Origin: Prochilodus magdalenae
Taxonomy: Eukaryota; Chordata; Actinopteri; Characiformes; Prochilodontidae
NCBI GenBank assembly: GCA_024036415.1
Contig: JAMWET010003878.1
Span: 1 to 64,000 of the forward strand
Length of the DNA stretch: 64,000 bases
Direction of reading: 5' to 3'
This document shows positions 21,400-35,033 of the stretch, piece by piece. How positions within the stretch are numbered: the first letter of the stretch is position 1; every line of letters starts with the position of its first letter. The notes beneath the pieces were generated by a model. The model was not told the origin of the DNA. It was given only the letters and a program-made list of their open reading frames with translations, and searched no databases. The position numbers and the translations under genes were made by a program.

Positions 21400-24260
21400 A
21401 ATTAAATTTTAGCCATTCTGACGGTTGATGAAAACTTCGCCTGAAGCTGCCTGCTCGTAGGTGTGGTCTGCATCTTTGCAGCATTTTTGTTATTACTCAG
21501 CTGTCTGAATATTGGGTGGTCAGTTTGAGGCCACATCAAAGGAACGCCGCCCACGGTCTGGTGGCAGAGCCCTAGCTGCCTGTGTGTGTCATTAGGATGG
21601 AGGGGATAAAGCACTCAGTGTCTTTGCCACAGAGCAAGGGAGGAATCAACATGGATGAATGGATAAACACAATTCATTGGCCGGGGCCGGCGTTCGAGCG
21701 CGGTGCCCCAGCACGTGTGTCATCGAGACACTGGGATTACAGCCGTTCGTGTTTTTGAACTTTGCATCGCCACAAACTGGATAATCCGGCCGGAGACAGT
21801 TTGTTAAATGCAAGAGCCACTTTCTGGGTTCATCAGCGTTGGAAGCAGATTAGTGGCGGCTAGTGGATCTCATATGCCCTGGTCAGAGGCCATCCCTGAA
21901 GGGCTTAAAGGATTAATGCCATAAGAATTTTCTCTCTCGCCCACCACCATCCTCACAGATATTCAATCAAACTAGAATCGGATCAAATGGAACATTCCAG
22001 ATCAGATCCAGTGACTGAGCACGCTCCAGTACAGTAATGCATCTATGTGGAATTTCAGCTCGTTTCTTTGTATCAGCAACATTCGAGGATAATTACACCG
22101 CTGCCACATGTCTGCACAGATGCAGCAGCAATCCTGAGTACTGCCTCCACTCATTACAGCTCTGACAGGGGTCTTGGCAGCATTAAGGCCTTCAATCCCC
22201 TGCAGTGGGGCTCGTCATATATAGCTTTGATATGCTGCTCCACTATGACTGGGATGGCCTGGGAGTGACATTAGCTCTCCCCAGGACTCAGACACTGATC
22301 TCCAGCCAGTATTAGAGTCTGACACTGCTCGTTTCTCTGTTATTACCTTTAGCTTGTAGTAGCTCTTTTAGAAAATGCCATGATCACATGGCTAGGGGAG
22401 GGAGAAGAGTGGGGGAAAGGAAGGGAGAGGGATGAGGTCGGAGGCTAAGTCCCTGTTTAAAGACACCACGAGCCCTGCCGCATCAACAGACAGCCCATTT
22501 GGACGCAGAGCCCTGAAATGAGATGTAATTTTCCCATCTGCTTTATGGGCAGTTGCGATCCCTGGGCTCTTGTCAGCGAAGAGCCCACAGTAAAGATATC
22601 ATCAGTAATAGAAGGAGGACTCTGGCAATACTCAGGGCCTTAAAAGGCACTGCTCTCAGCCTGGCTTGCTGGAATGACTTAAGGAACGGCGGCAGCACAG
22701 GTCACCAGTAAATGGTTTGCAAACACTATATCGGATTGCGCACGTTAAGTGGCTGAAAAGTGAGCTCCAATGTACAATTAGATATATCTGACTTCTGTCA
22801 AAATCGCTCCATGATATACCGTGTACCTTAATTATTTCCTGGGAATGGAGAAGTCGGAAGATCGACTTTCTGGGACCCTGGCTGGATTTTACTTATTCAT
22901 TAAAAGTGTGTGAGGCGAATCAGTTTATATTAACTGACTATGAGGACAGCATACCCCAATGAAATCCTACTGTGTTTCCTACATAGCGTCCTAAACAATC
23001 TTTATGGAAAAGTACCATCATTTATTTCTAATCAAATCCATTACGTTATTCTCAAATCAATAGTTTAGGCAGCAGCTGATGAAAAGGCTCAGTCTTTGGC
23101 ATACCTGTGCACCCTTTAATAGTTTTGCGCAGAAGTTTATGAGTCGGAATATTTGGAACGTGCAATTGTGTAGGTTTGCGGCACAGACTTGCTGAAATGC
23201 CTCTTTTGTGAGAGCCTGCCCTTTTTCCTTTCACCCATTAGGGCCAAGCAGAACCTTGGCATGTGTAATGACTTATGAATGCCCCGTTAAGTTGAGTATA
23301 TACTAAACAGCATGGGTTCTGGCCTGGTCCATACCGCTGGAGACCTAATATGAAACATTACCTTGGCTCCAGTGCAGCATCCCAACACATGTTATTGTTT
23401 GTTGCCAAACGGCCTTTTAATTGAGAACAACAGTAAATCTGGGGTTGGGTAATTGGCAGACTAGTTAGGAACATGTGTTCGTATCCCATGTCGAAGTTTG
23501 CATGGTTTAGCTTTGTTGTCGCTGCCGCTGCTATTTGTGGTTAATGTGTTTCAATAATTTTGACAACTGCGGTATAAATGGATTTGAAGCATATCCATAA
23601 GAATATTTGAGGTTCTTGAAGGGAAGGGAATGAAAAGCCAATTTATGCTCAGCAAGTTGGAGGCTATTTTTAATCTATTCATCATAAAGCCATGCCCACA
23701 CATTTCACTCCATTACTGCTGGGTTTTGTTTTTTAAACATAGCAGTGGACGTCTGTTTATGTTTCCATGGTACATTTCTCAGTATCTCATAATACATCAA
23801 ACTAAGGAGGTCCTGCCTGTTCAATTAGGGGTTTTTTTCACTCGCCTGGCATTTCGGGCAAGCCTAGGATGTACACACAATCTTTTTGGCGCTCACGGTC
23901 GTGTTTTGTTTCCCTGCGGCCGAGCCTCTTCCTGAGCGTCCTGACCAAAGACAGATAAAGAAGTCAGCTGTCATAAGATTATTCCACCGTGGGTGAATAT
24001 GCGTTGTATTTGCACAGGTGACTTCATTTTCGGCCTTTCAGACATCTTCCTGGAATTTGCCCCCGTCCCCGGTTTCAGTTCATCTCATCTCGCAAATCAG
24101 AGGCCACGCTTCCCTTTTCCTGTCTCTCTCGCGTTACATTTCCGCTGGCTTCAGCCACTATCTGTTTCTCGCTTGTTTTCCTAAACCGCCAAACCCCACT
24201 CCCCCCACCACACTCTCGCAATGCCTCGTTATTAGTTCTTCATAATCTGTTCTCCTCGGC
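21400..24260. promoter_or_regulatory. Enhancer-like unique block, CpG pocket at 21.66-21.83 kb
   Basis: Unlike the surrounding DNA this interval has balanced base composition, no dispersed repeats and few homopolymers. A local CpG-rich pocket at 21,680-21,830 includes an ATTGG box, GCACGTGTG (E-box core CACGTG) and CCGGCCGG words. No open frame in it looks coding. Such composition is typical of conserved noncoding regulatory DNA around developmental genes; conservation itself cannot be seen from one sequence. Confidence 0.3.
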
Positions 24261-27200
24261 CATGATCTCGATCTTGTCCTCCTCAGTTTCCCTCTATTTT
24301 TCTTACTCCCTTGTTTCGTGGCTCTCGTCCCAGGGACTGTCTTCCCTCTGGGGTTTTGCGTTCCTCCTACACGTTCTGCTTAGAAAGAACCCCCCACCCC
24401 CCCACCAACCCTTAACAGCCATCCTGCTTAGTGAAGCCAGCTGTTTATCTTTCTCTCTCTGTCTCTCCTTTTCTCTACCCCTCTCTCTCCCTCTCTCTCT
24501 CTCAGACATTCATACGGGAGGGTTACACTTACGACAATAAAAATCTTCAGGCTGGATGACTCTTTGTGCGGGTTGCGTATCCAGCTGCATCTACTCAACT
24601 ATGATACACTTCACTTGTAAAACACGCTCATTAGTTACTCAACACTCCTCATGCTGGCCGACAAGGAGTTCCCGATGACAGTTTTCCCCACCCATCTCCC
24701 TCCCACACCCATCCGACCTCCCAGCATCAGCTTTCCCTTGCTCTTACTTTCCTCTTTTTCTCCTTTCCCCTCATGTTCAAGCTCACCCTGCAGTCCTGCT
24801 ACAGCTCAAGCAAAAGGAAGAAAAGTTTGGTATGGACCTCCGCATGCGGTGTGCCAAGTCAATTTAGTCAGGAGCCTTAACGATAGAATTAGACTGTAAT
24901 CCCCCTTAATCTCCCACTATGCCTTTGACATCATGGAAAGAGGTCTGCAAAGCCAATGTCATCATTTGGTGTTGCTTAACTGTTTCACTGACACCTTGGA
25001 TGCCAGCTGTATGAACTGCACACAGGGCTCCAGTTTGGGAAGTCCATTCCTCTTTTCATGGCCCATTAAGGCAAGAAAGTGCTCTAGTGGACAGTGATAA
25101 CCACATCGCCACATCATCATGTTATCACAGCATAAGTGGATTCTTGTCGCAGCAGCTTGTTTAAATATCAGTGCTTATATGTATAATGATCAAAAGGTGC
25201 AGTAACATGCATTTTTACAACATTAACATTTACTTTTGTCTCTGTTTTCCCCTCCTCTCCATGTCTTACCCCATGACCTGAATACTACAACAGTACCTGT
25301 TAGGGATGTAATTGTACAGTGTGCATTATGATGCAAAATATCACAGTGCACACTGGAGTGAGGGGTGAAATCGGCTTCACTCTATTGATTATACCATGTA
25401 ATTTTTTGCATTACATTGCATTGCAATCATCCTAAACTAGCACATTCAGTGGTTTACCAGCTCTAGCCTCTACAGAGGACTGGATGAGGCTACATTTATA
25501 CTTTTGACTACAGTTAAAAAACAAAATCCAGGTTCCCAGTGCCTGAAATTTTTATTACAATTCATTAGAAACCAGTATAGAAACAGCAACCCATACTGGT
25601 GTTGGGTAAGGCTGTCAGAGAAGTGTACCCAAATCTACTGGAAACCATGCTGCTTCTTTCTTCTCTGTGCCTCAGTTCTGTCTTCTGGGAATTTGGACAA
25701 GTCAAAAGCCAGTTAAAGTCTCTAATGGGAGCATTCACATCCCAGAAGGAGAACTTGTCCTTCTGTATGACATTGAGTCAGCCGAGGACGCCAGTGCAAT
25801 ATATCATGGCGCACCTGACTAAACCAAGCCATCAACATATGACCTCCCCCTCCCAGCACCGCTGCTGCCCCCTGAACTTGGAACCTTTTTGTCAATAGCA
25901 TAAAAATTGCCAGAGGTGAGAGTGGTTAGGTTTTTCAAAATGTGTGATAGTTTAAAAACAGATTCCCTGCAGGTCTACACAGTGCAGACATGTGCAGCAA
26001 TTTAGGGTTTTCAGTAGCTCTAAACTTTCCCATACTCTTTGGTCAACATTAGAATTGGATCCGTAAAACTGGCTGATTTCTACTGTTTACTGTTACTTTG
26101 TTCTTGTCATTAATTTATTATGACTTTATTTTAGCATGGTAAAGATTTGCTGATATTGCTTCTTGCCTTCGAAAGCCAAGTCAAGTCATCTTCTGATTAC
26201 GTTAGACGTCTTACTTCATGAATAAATGACCCTAACTCGGTTCCATTGGAGTGGAGTGTGAATTCCTGTGTCTGATAGAGTGCTGGACTGTACACTGAGG
26301 TTTCAACCCCCCCTGTGTGCTTCATCTCAGGAATGCAAATGCCTTGGGCTCTGGACAGCCCTGTGATTTATCCCCCCTCATCTATCCTCGCACACATCTG
26401 CCTTTGCCCTTGTGTGTGCCTGTTGCTCATTCCTCTCTCTCTCTCTCGCTCCCTTCCACCCCTTGCTCACGCCCTCTCCCAGGAGGACAGACAAGGATAC
26501 CCCCAGCATTCCCCTGTCCAGCTTTCAAAGTCCTTACATAGGGCAGCATGACTGCCACTGCTGACCCCTCTGTTGCCCACCTGCTGCTCCCCTGCGGTCA
26601 GGTGGGACAACATCAGGGCCAGGGGGTCCTGCTCCTGAGGGAGAGAGCTGCATTGTGCAGCCGCAGTGCTATCGTGAGCCTGGGAAGCGTTCCTGCAGTC
26701 CGTCACTACTGTGTCTGCCGCCGCTGAGTGCTTTACAGTGCGGCGCGAAAACACAAGTGACCTGATATCCACACTCGTTCTCTGTCAACAAGGATTACGT
26801 TCTGCTGAGAGCATGAGGAGGGTGCTGGCAGGGAATGTGGTATGTGTGTGCGGACAAATAGAGCGTGTGACTGAGAGGATGGAGGTTAGCTGTCCTGCTG
26901 TAAAAGCTTCAGGAGACTCGTAGCTGCTAGTTTGCTAACCAGCATCTCAGTGGATCACTTTCAAAACTGGCCAACCAGAATGCTTAAAAAGGGAATGGCC
27001 CACCAAAATGCCAAAAAGATTTATTTACATGTCACAGAAACAAAACACGTTTGGTTCTTTAATGAAAGTTTGCTGAAGAATCATAGTCTAGACATAATTG
27101 ATGGAATCTAAATGTTGCCTCTTTAATTTAGAACTGGACCTGAGAGGTTAATATTGCTAACCAGTAGTCACCCAAATGTCTCAAATTGTTACATACAAGT

Positions 27201-28639
27201 AACCAAAATTCCTTTCTACCTGTACACAACAGGCAGCCATTTAAGACCATTACGGGCAATATGTTACTGTATATGTGCACAAACCATTTCAGAAGTATAA
27301 ATGCTGATATAAGGGTCAGTTTATGTAATAATGTTCATTATAAATGCAGAGGAATTTGACAAAATCAATTGACTGCTTGATATTGTGGTCTGCTTCCCTA
27401 ATGTTATCTGAAATGACTGCTCATAGTGGGGAAGCATTTCAAGTTAATCTGTATTTTCACCACATTTTTAACCAACCTTTGACCACTTGTGGGGGTGTGT
27501 AAGTTTTTTGCGTTCCTCAGTAACATTGATAAAATGTGTTGGATGTAAAGTGTATGATTTGCAAAGCCAGAAGCAAACTGGATTTTTGACCTAGGGTTCA
27601 GCAAGCTAGCCAAGCTCTTTTCATCCCTCATTGCTCAGTAGCAGCTCATCACTGAGTCCCAGCAATTTGTTTGTTTATATATAACCACAAAAAACAAGGA
27701 CTGTTTGCAAGGATGGTCACTATTATGAATGTGCAGGTTCCACAGAATTCCACATTCAAGCCTTGTTTCACAAGTAATTATTTATAATTTTCTAGTCTAT
27801 TTATTCACTTATTTATTCGCTCACATACTAAAAATCACAAATACACGTACACTTGAGCAGTTTCAATGCCATCCCAAGACCGACTCTTACGAGCACAAAC
27901 CACCACCCATCAACACACAAACAATCACATACACCCCAATCCTGATTTCTCATTTACTAGTCCGCACTTGTACGCAGGCCACTGAGAAATGGGCGCCCTG
28001 TGTGAGGTCAGGTGTGATTCATCACACAGCATCTGGACTCAGGCCTGACATTCGTAAAGGCACTCAGGCCGCTGCCATTGTAATTGAGTCTCCTTGTCTT
28101 TTCTAGGACACCAGCAGATATAACTATGTCAGGACACCTCACAACTATATATTACCCAGCTCAGCGAGGTAGACAAGGGGCAAGTTATCATTCCGGCGGC
28201 AGACGAAGTGGATGGGAGACTCATCTGGACACGAGGTAGATGAGAAAAGGAGTGCAGCTTCAAAAAGTCCGGAGAGTTAATAAAGCCTATATAAGCTCTA
28301 GCTGAATGTGTTAAACACACTTAGGAAAGCGAGCTATTAGTCTGAAAGTGATAGTTCAGCGTACTAGTTCTATGGTGATGTGGGCGTGTAATCTTAGCTT
28401 GTGAGCGCCATATTTAGTGCTACTTTTTTCCCTTTTCCCTTTTTTTCTATGCATCTTTTATAGTTGACCCTCAGGTCAGCTATGGCCAGGAACTTCGCTC
28501 TTCTTTTAGCAGTGGATTTTATATACTTCGCTATGCTTTCTCACTGTTATTTTATCGCTGAAAAATAAATGTAGCCTTCTGGGTCAAGACCACAGCTGGG
28601 TCACGAAGCAGAAAAGAAGCAGAAGAAAGAAATCAGGCC
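24261..28639. other. Noncoding stretch with pyrimidine-rich tracts
   Basis: CT-rich low-complexity runs occur at about 24,440-24,510 and 26,430-26,460. The piece at 26,450-26,770 is G+C-rich but its frames show no domain. No gene is supported. Confidence 0.45.
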
Positions 28640-28870
28640 AGGCCCTCAAACTGTGTTGACATTTACGGGCCAAAGGGCCCATGCACATTTGCGGAGGTCA
28701 TCGGAAAGTAAACACCTATTAATGGTTACCTGCTTGATGAGCAGATAAGCGGGTCACGGTAATGATTAAGCCCCGGCGCGCTGGGTTACAGGCCAGATGC
28801 GTGTGGTGCGAAGTTTTTGCTAGTGCTTAAGAAATGGGGAGTAATCATTTTAGGGCAGGAGCCTTTGACC
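28640..28870. promoter_or_regulatory. Enhancer-like block
   Basis: Repeat-free, balanced sequence with clustered factor-like words: CTATTAATGG, GCAGATAAG (GATA site) and TAATGATTAAG (homeodomain-like), next to a CGGCGCGCTG CpG pocket. Regulatory role is inferred. Confidence 0.25.
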
Positions 28871-29204
28871 TGTGATGTGTGAATGTGGGAGTTTCATAGG
28901 TGTGGCACACCTCGAGTTGCACTAGCGTGTTTGCAAGCACACGCGCACACACGCATACACACTCTGAGTGGAAGGGGTGCAGTAAACCACACCTGTCAAC
29001 AGCCATCACTACACCCATGCAGGTACTGTATAGTGGGTGGGTTGTTGACTGCTAGAGGGAGATAGAGTGAAAGAGAGAGAGAGTGAGAGAGAAACTCACA
29101 AGTTCACAAGGTCATTTCCAGCCCAGGGATAAAGTAAACTAAGCCAAACTGCACAAGCTGCAACTTATCAGCCTGCCTACATGCCAGAGCTTTCCCTGCT
29201 CTAC

Positions 29205-29236
29205 TGTGTGTGTGCGTGTATGTGTGTGTGTGTGTG
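29205..29236. repeat. (TG)n microsatellite
   Basis: About 15 TG units with one TGCG and one TGTA interruption. Confidence 0.9.
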
Positions 29237-32200
29237 CTTTTCAGAAAACAGAACAGAACAAGTTGATAGTGTGTGGTTCAAGTGCATGTTCTGCAACCCT
29301 AAAGACCATTCATTCGGTTTGTAATCATTTGCTTCCTCAAAGTTTAGAGCCGTCACCCTCAAGAACTGCACATTCAAATGTTCATTAAAATTTTGTGGAA
29401 GAAAATCATTTCCTACACATTTACAATAAGGACAGATCTACAGTCCTTGATGGGAAACGATATTGATTTTGTGATGTAAAATAAAGGGAGCCCTTGTCTT
29501 TTGTTCAACCATGTTTGTCCCATTGTTTGAAGCAATCAGAGATGCTCGGGGGGATTTCTTTAGCTCGGTCAATGAAATCACAGTTTAGCGAAACAAGAAA
29601 AAGAAAAGAAGAAGGAATTCAAGGCTATGCACTGTGGTGACAAGATCCAGACAATTTCTTGTGCGTTCCCACCAAGCATTTATCAGCCTTCGGTGGTCTG
29701 GCAACTACATGGCAGTTAGTTATAAGCTTCAGTGGAATTTACCAGTGTTTTAGGGCTCTCCTAGAAGTCTCTTGTTGGTTTTGCATGTCTCATTGTTGAC
29801 CTGTGTGCTACTGACAGTTAAAGTAATTAATCATTAGGTCCTTGAATGCTTCTGCGCAAACTATTTTTAAAGTAACTTCCCCAAATACTTGATATAACAC
29901 ATCAGAACCCAGCCAAAACAAGCCTGGGTGTTTCATATGTACTGGGTAGAGGTATGTTGTTCTTATTTGTTGTTTGTGTTAAGGAGGAAGCACTTGATGA
30001 GGTTCCTTTTTAACAATGAATGATGCACTTCCAGGGATGTCACAGCAAGTGAGGATATAAATCACAGAACTGAGGGCTGTGTACAGTTATAGCAATAATA
30101 GAAGTAATTGTAATGGTGAACTGGACCTAGTCACCATTTACTGTGCTTGTCTGCTATCACTGGTTGTCTCTTGAATTATGATGTAATTATGGCGTACAAA
30201 ATTTATTTAGTGTCAGAATCTCACAGAGATGGTGCAGGCACCAGATGTTAATAGCACATTACGCATCTAAAGTCTGTTACAGAGAGTTATTGTATGAAAT
30301 GGCCATAAATACACTGCAGGGAAAAATGTGGTATAGTAATTTTGCCATAAACTTTTAAGCTAAATTGTATTTTTTTTACATACAGGGCAAAGTGGTATAC
30401 AAAGAAAAACCCACCCAAAGTCAACATGGACATGTCTACTTTATTAGCTCCCCGGTCATATTAACCACAGTTCATCATACGCATAAATTTCCCACCCCCT
30501 CACCTATCAGAGCGAAACATTTAACTAGCTAGAGTCTCTCAGTAACTTGTTTCACTTGGAAACATGTCATGGTACAGAAGAAATGTGAAGAAAACTTTTT
30601 TTTATGATTATGTTATTAGCCCACCATACACACCCACAGATGTATGTACACACACTCACAGATACATGTAAAAGCAAATTTATACAAGAACATGGCCTTT
30701 GGACATTTCTGTTATTAACACTGTGGTCTGAGTGTGAATTGTGGAAATGCAGCTTTTAGGGTAATAGTAATAGTACTAATAACAATTCAGCTATAGCCCA
30801 CATATGAGTCACAGGATGTGTGTGTGTGTGTGTGTGTGTGTTAGCTACTTATTGAACTCTGTATAAACTTTTTCCGTCAAAATGTTGGTCATCAAGGTGA
30901 AATCAGTCTGTTTCCTCCAACACACAGTGTCCTGTACAACAGTTACTTATTATGATTAGGTTAAAAAAATCTGTTTTTTCACAATTTTATTGCTTCAAAG
31001 GAAAACTTATGGCTGCCAGATGATTTTACTTAAAGTGAGCATTCCTCTAGCAGCCCGAAAGTGTTTATCTGTGCTGTCAGTTTAAACACAGAGAGGACTC
31101 ATCACAAATCTTGTTGTGCTGTGCTAATTCCTCAGGTCAGGGGTGTCTTGAGCGACGCAAGTTGGTGTTAATTAAGAAATGTGATGTTTTCGTTGGGCAT
31201 AAGCCCCCAAACCTTGGACTCAGCAACAAACGAGGGTCCAAGGGGGTGGGTGCTGAGTGGTCAAACCCCCCCACCCCCTCAAAAAAAAAAACTAAACAAT
31301 AAATGTACTTCTACTGGAGTAAAGAAATAGAAAACCTAGCATAAATAACCGGGAGTGGGAGAGTTGCATAAGTCTGCTTCGCCCCAGAAAAAAATGGTTA
31401 CATTTATAAGGGAAAAAAAACAGAGAAAAGGAGTGGGTCATCTGGTTTCCATTAAGAAGATAAAATGGTTCACTTGGAGTCTTTTACCAGCCTCTTTGTT
31501 ACTGGGAGGCGTCCATGCTGCTCTCTCCATCATCGGCAAGTTGACACAACATTAAAGGCTTCAAACGGCCAAGCTAGGTCTCTTAATCAAAAACTAATTG
31601 CAATAGATATTGGGGGAGTGTTAACACCCTGACTACTTGGGTTCTTATCAGTGGGCCAAAGCTGGAAATACCATTTAAACACAACCCAGACACTAAAGCT
31701 GGGACAGAGCGAAGAAAAAAACGAGCTTATAGTAACTTGTGTCTGAGTAGGTGCATGCACTGCGAAACTGCACTCCCTCAGATAACTTCATCTGTCAGGC
31801 AGTGTTAGCTCGCAACACATAAGAAAAACGGCAAAACATGAAAGTGGTCCCTCTGTGGTACGTTGGGAACAGGCCGGAAAGAATGGGAGAAAACGTCAAG
31901 TTGGACAGAAACTGCGGCTAGTCTTGGAGCACTATCAGTCCTCTGGATGTTGCTCCATGTTCTTTCTTTGGAATTATGTTTGGAGAAGTCTTGGAGGACG
32001 CCCAGTGACATATTTTTGTAGATTTGTCCTCATTTAATCAAATTACGAAGTATTCAAAATACAGTGTTTCCAGAAACCCTGAACACTCCTTGAAAACCTG
32101 AGGAGTTATTGTCCTGTTATTTTAGTTGAATGGCTTCTCCAGAGAGACATTATATCCACCGAAAGATTAATAGAGTTCATTGATAAAGTATTAGCCACTA

Positions 32201-32589
32201 TTTTTGTACATTGCTTCTTCTGAATGGAAATGGGCAGTTTCTAAAGAATGAGGAGTTGACTGAGGCCCTAAAAGTTTTGTAATGCACTCTCAGATATGTT
32301 CCTCAGGGGTTATCAAAGGACATGCTGATAAGAATGTTTAATCTTTAAAAAAACCCAAAAAACTTTCTCAAAGATATTGCAGCAGGGATATTATTTTGAG
32401 GGGGCAAAGCATGTATCGCTTTCAGCATCAACTCTTAGTGTCACTAAGACTTTAAAGTTCATACTGGCTTAGTAGTAGCCTAATAAATTTTTCCAAATCC
32501 AAAACTTAGATTTGGTTACAGGGGATGCAACAATCTAAAATGCATATATGGATATTGTATGATCTTATATATGTATTCTGAGTTTTTAT
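29237..32589. other. Noncoding stretch, no gene seen
   Basis: Apart from the (TG)n tract at 30.8 kb, this is A+T-rich unique sequence with a poly-A/poly-C patch near 31,265-31,290. No frame has a recognisable domain. Confidence 0.45.
30817..30841. repeat. (TG)n microsatellite
   Basis: Twelve uninterrupted TG units. Confidence 0.9.
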
Positions 32590-32755
32590 TAGTATATACT
32601 ATAGTATATATACTGACAAAAGTAATGGGACAAATCTCTCAATCATTGAAATCAGATGTTTTATTTTGTCTCATTGCCACAGGTGTATTAAACCAAGCAC
32701 CTAGCCATGCAGTCTTACCACTGGTGTTAACATCACTACACAAAATCTAAGCCAA
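32590..32755 (+). repeat. Transposon-like fragment
   Basis: It has the TGACAAAAGTAATGGGACAA word followed by TCATTGCCACAGGTGTATTAAACC and AGCACCTAGCCATGCAGTC-like words, an arrangement I recognise from fish DNA-transposon remnants of Tc1 type. Only the outer part is present and there is no coding sequence. The assignment rests on memory of the motif alone. Confidence 0.35.
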
Positions 32756-32756
32756 G

Positions 32757-32931
32757 CCATATTTATTTATATAGCGCTTTTATAACAGATGTTGTAGAAC
32801 AGTTGTGACAAAGCAGCATTAGAGAAAATCCAGGTCCCCACAAAGGAGACAGTGGCAAGGAAAATCACCCTCAGCAAGAGGAAGAAACCTTAAGAGGAAC
32901 CCATCCTCTTTAGGTTGACCCTGGATAGCAA
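32757..32931 (+). repeat. Short dispersed repeat, copy B
   Basis: It starts TATTTATTTATATAGCGCTTTT and includes GACAAAGCAGC, GGAAAATCACCC, GAAGAAACC and AGAGGAACCCATCCTC. It shares the inner half with the inverted copy at 17.58-17.74 kb. It abuts the transposon-like fragment on its left, which suggests nested insertion. It is SINE-like in size, but no A/B box could be confirmed. Confidence 0.7.
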
Positions 32932-33366
32932 CAGACACAAAAAAGGATAAGGGTTTACAATTATAGGCACTGTTGAACAAGAACTGATTAGTAAATTACC
33001 CTAAAACTATCACAAAACAATGTTTACACCTTAGGCAGTGTTTTTGTAACCATGCAGTTTAGTAGCTAATAAGAAGTTTTTATTGGCATTAAACACAGAC
33101 GTCTGGTTCCTATCACCACTACTGTCAGCAGGTCATTTTCTCTAGAATAGTGCATTACTTACCAAGCCTCTCTGAACTACTTTGTTTTACACCTCAACAA
33201 TTTGATTATGTAAAACAAAAAAAAAATCAGTGAAATTCCCTTTTAAGAGTCCCAGAAGCACTGTATCAGTATTAACAGCCATGGTTGTGGCGAGTCTTAT
33301 AGAGTACTTACTGTGCCAGACATGCTTTATCATTTGATCAACAATCCCTCAAATTAGGCTGCATGA

Positions 33367-33391
33367 GTGTGTGTGTGTGTGTGTGTGTGTG
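33367..33391. repeat. (GT)n microsatellite
   Basis: Twelve GT units. Confidence 0.9.
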
Positions 33392-33399
33392 ACTTAATG

Positions 33400-34220
33400 A
33401 TGGAGAGGTACACGATGTCCAAGTCAGCCATTCTACTCTTAAAAATTAGAAGTCATTATGCGCCATCGTATTTAATTAAACTAATTGATTCCTTTGCATT
33501 TTTATTCGCGATTGACATTGGAACAGCTAGTCCTCCAGTCGGGCAAACTGGAAAGGAACTCGGGGTTTTTTTTCACTCATGTATATTAACCTCACTGACA
33601 CTCTTCTGCTTAGCATATTGGAATCCTTGTCGAAATTCATGTCCAAGGCTGGGGCAGGCTGTCTTGTCAAAATGATCCATAATGCAATTCCCATAGCCAG
33701 CGGATGATTGAGTTAGGAATTAGGAGTCCAGATACACTCGTCTTTCTCACACTGTCTATCTCGTTGGCAGGGCCCATTCTTTTGCAGTTAGTCATGGAAC
33801 GCTCTCAATGAATTTGTCTCCCGAGTGAAAAGTAACCATTGAAATTTCTGCACGTTTTGAGTGATGCACGCTGGCTTAGCATGAATGTGCCTGATCCAAG
33901 GCGATGATGATCTTGGGAGTACATTAATAAGTAGGGAGTGTTATCGAGGTACTACATTGCAGCGATAAGCAAGATGGGATATATGTCCACTGTGATCAGC
34001 CAATATCGCTAATGGAGGAACTATATGTCAAAAAAAATAATCCCAGTATGAATTAGATTTGGGCGTAGTTACCAGAGACACTTTGCCCCAGCATTCCTGT
34101 CAGTCTGCTGTCACTTCCAATAACCTGGCCTGCCATCTCAGAATCTATGGACGTTTACAAGTGAGACGATTTTCTGCTGCAGGGCCACCGAGGATGACAT
34201 ATCTGTGGCTTTGTGTTTAA
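33400..34220. promoter_or_regulatory. Enhancer-like unique block
   Basis: Repeat-free sequence containing TTTAATTAAACTAATTGATTCC (two homeodomain TAAT cores), CCTTTGCATTTTTATTCGCG (octamer/caudal-like) and CATAATGCAATTCC. No coding frame is seen. It is a good candidate for deep conservation, which I cannot test here. Confidence 0.3.
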
Positions 34221-34634
34221 CCCCTAGAAGTTGCGGTTATTGCTTACAGCGACAGAATCAGTACAATTCAATATTCTTTGAAAGATCAAACACAGACAGA
34301 ATCAGTGTCATTTGATATTATTATGCCAATGAATGCAGCACCTTATTTCAAAAAAGGATAGATATTATGTCTAATTTTGCCCATGTTATTATCCATTCTT
34401 GACACAATAAAATGCAAAAAGGATAATTAAATTTGAATCACGTCATTACTAACAATATTGGAATCAAATCACAAAAAAAAAAATATTAAGTGATCTTTAT
34501 TGTACTCTGGAAGAACAAAACATTTAACTGATTCTGGGTTACAGTGCTAAAATGATTGTATGCCCTACAGCTGTAACCTTCTGCAAATAAATGTTATATT
34601 TCTTTTTTTAATGCTAATCCAGGTATATATACAG

Positions 34635-35033
34635 AAGGGGAAAAAATAAGGAGACCACCTCAAAATGATCAGTTTCTGTAGTGTTATAGTTTCTGGGTTT
34701 GTGTTTCACCAAAATGAGCAGTTTTGTTTTATTCTATACACTACTGGAAGCATGTCTCCCAAATTCCAGATCAGATATTGTATGTATATCTGTTTATTTA
34801 GAAAATCACTAATGACCTCCAGAAGCCTGATTTTAGATCCATGATCTCTGTACATTTCACTCCCGCCACCTTTTTTTGTCTGTAGGTCACTTGAGGTCAT
34901 CCTATGGTGGTTAAGTGACATTGGAATGAGGTGGCACTCATCACACTCAGTAGAGAGTGGTTTTGGCCCTCTGCCAGTCCGTAGCTGTGTTGCCCTGTGT
35001 GTTCGTCGTTGTTCTTATGAACCAGACACTCAC
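34635..35033 (+). repeat. Dispersed repeat, copy 2 (single 49-bp unit)
   Basis: Same orientation and order as copy 1 at 19,258-19,773, including the head AAAATAAGGAGACCACCTC, one AAAATGATCAGTTTCT unit, the CACTACTGGAAGCATGTCTC block and the TTCTTATGAACCAGA end. It lacks two of the tandem units and has small deletions. Confidence 0.85.

Noticed and set aside
26467..26772. 101-codon minus-strand frame in a G+C-rich patch
   Set aside because: No recognisable domain, no splice or start context, and open frames on the other strand as well; G+C-rich DNA has few stops by chance.
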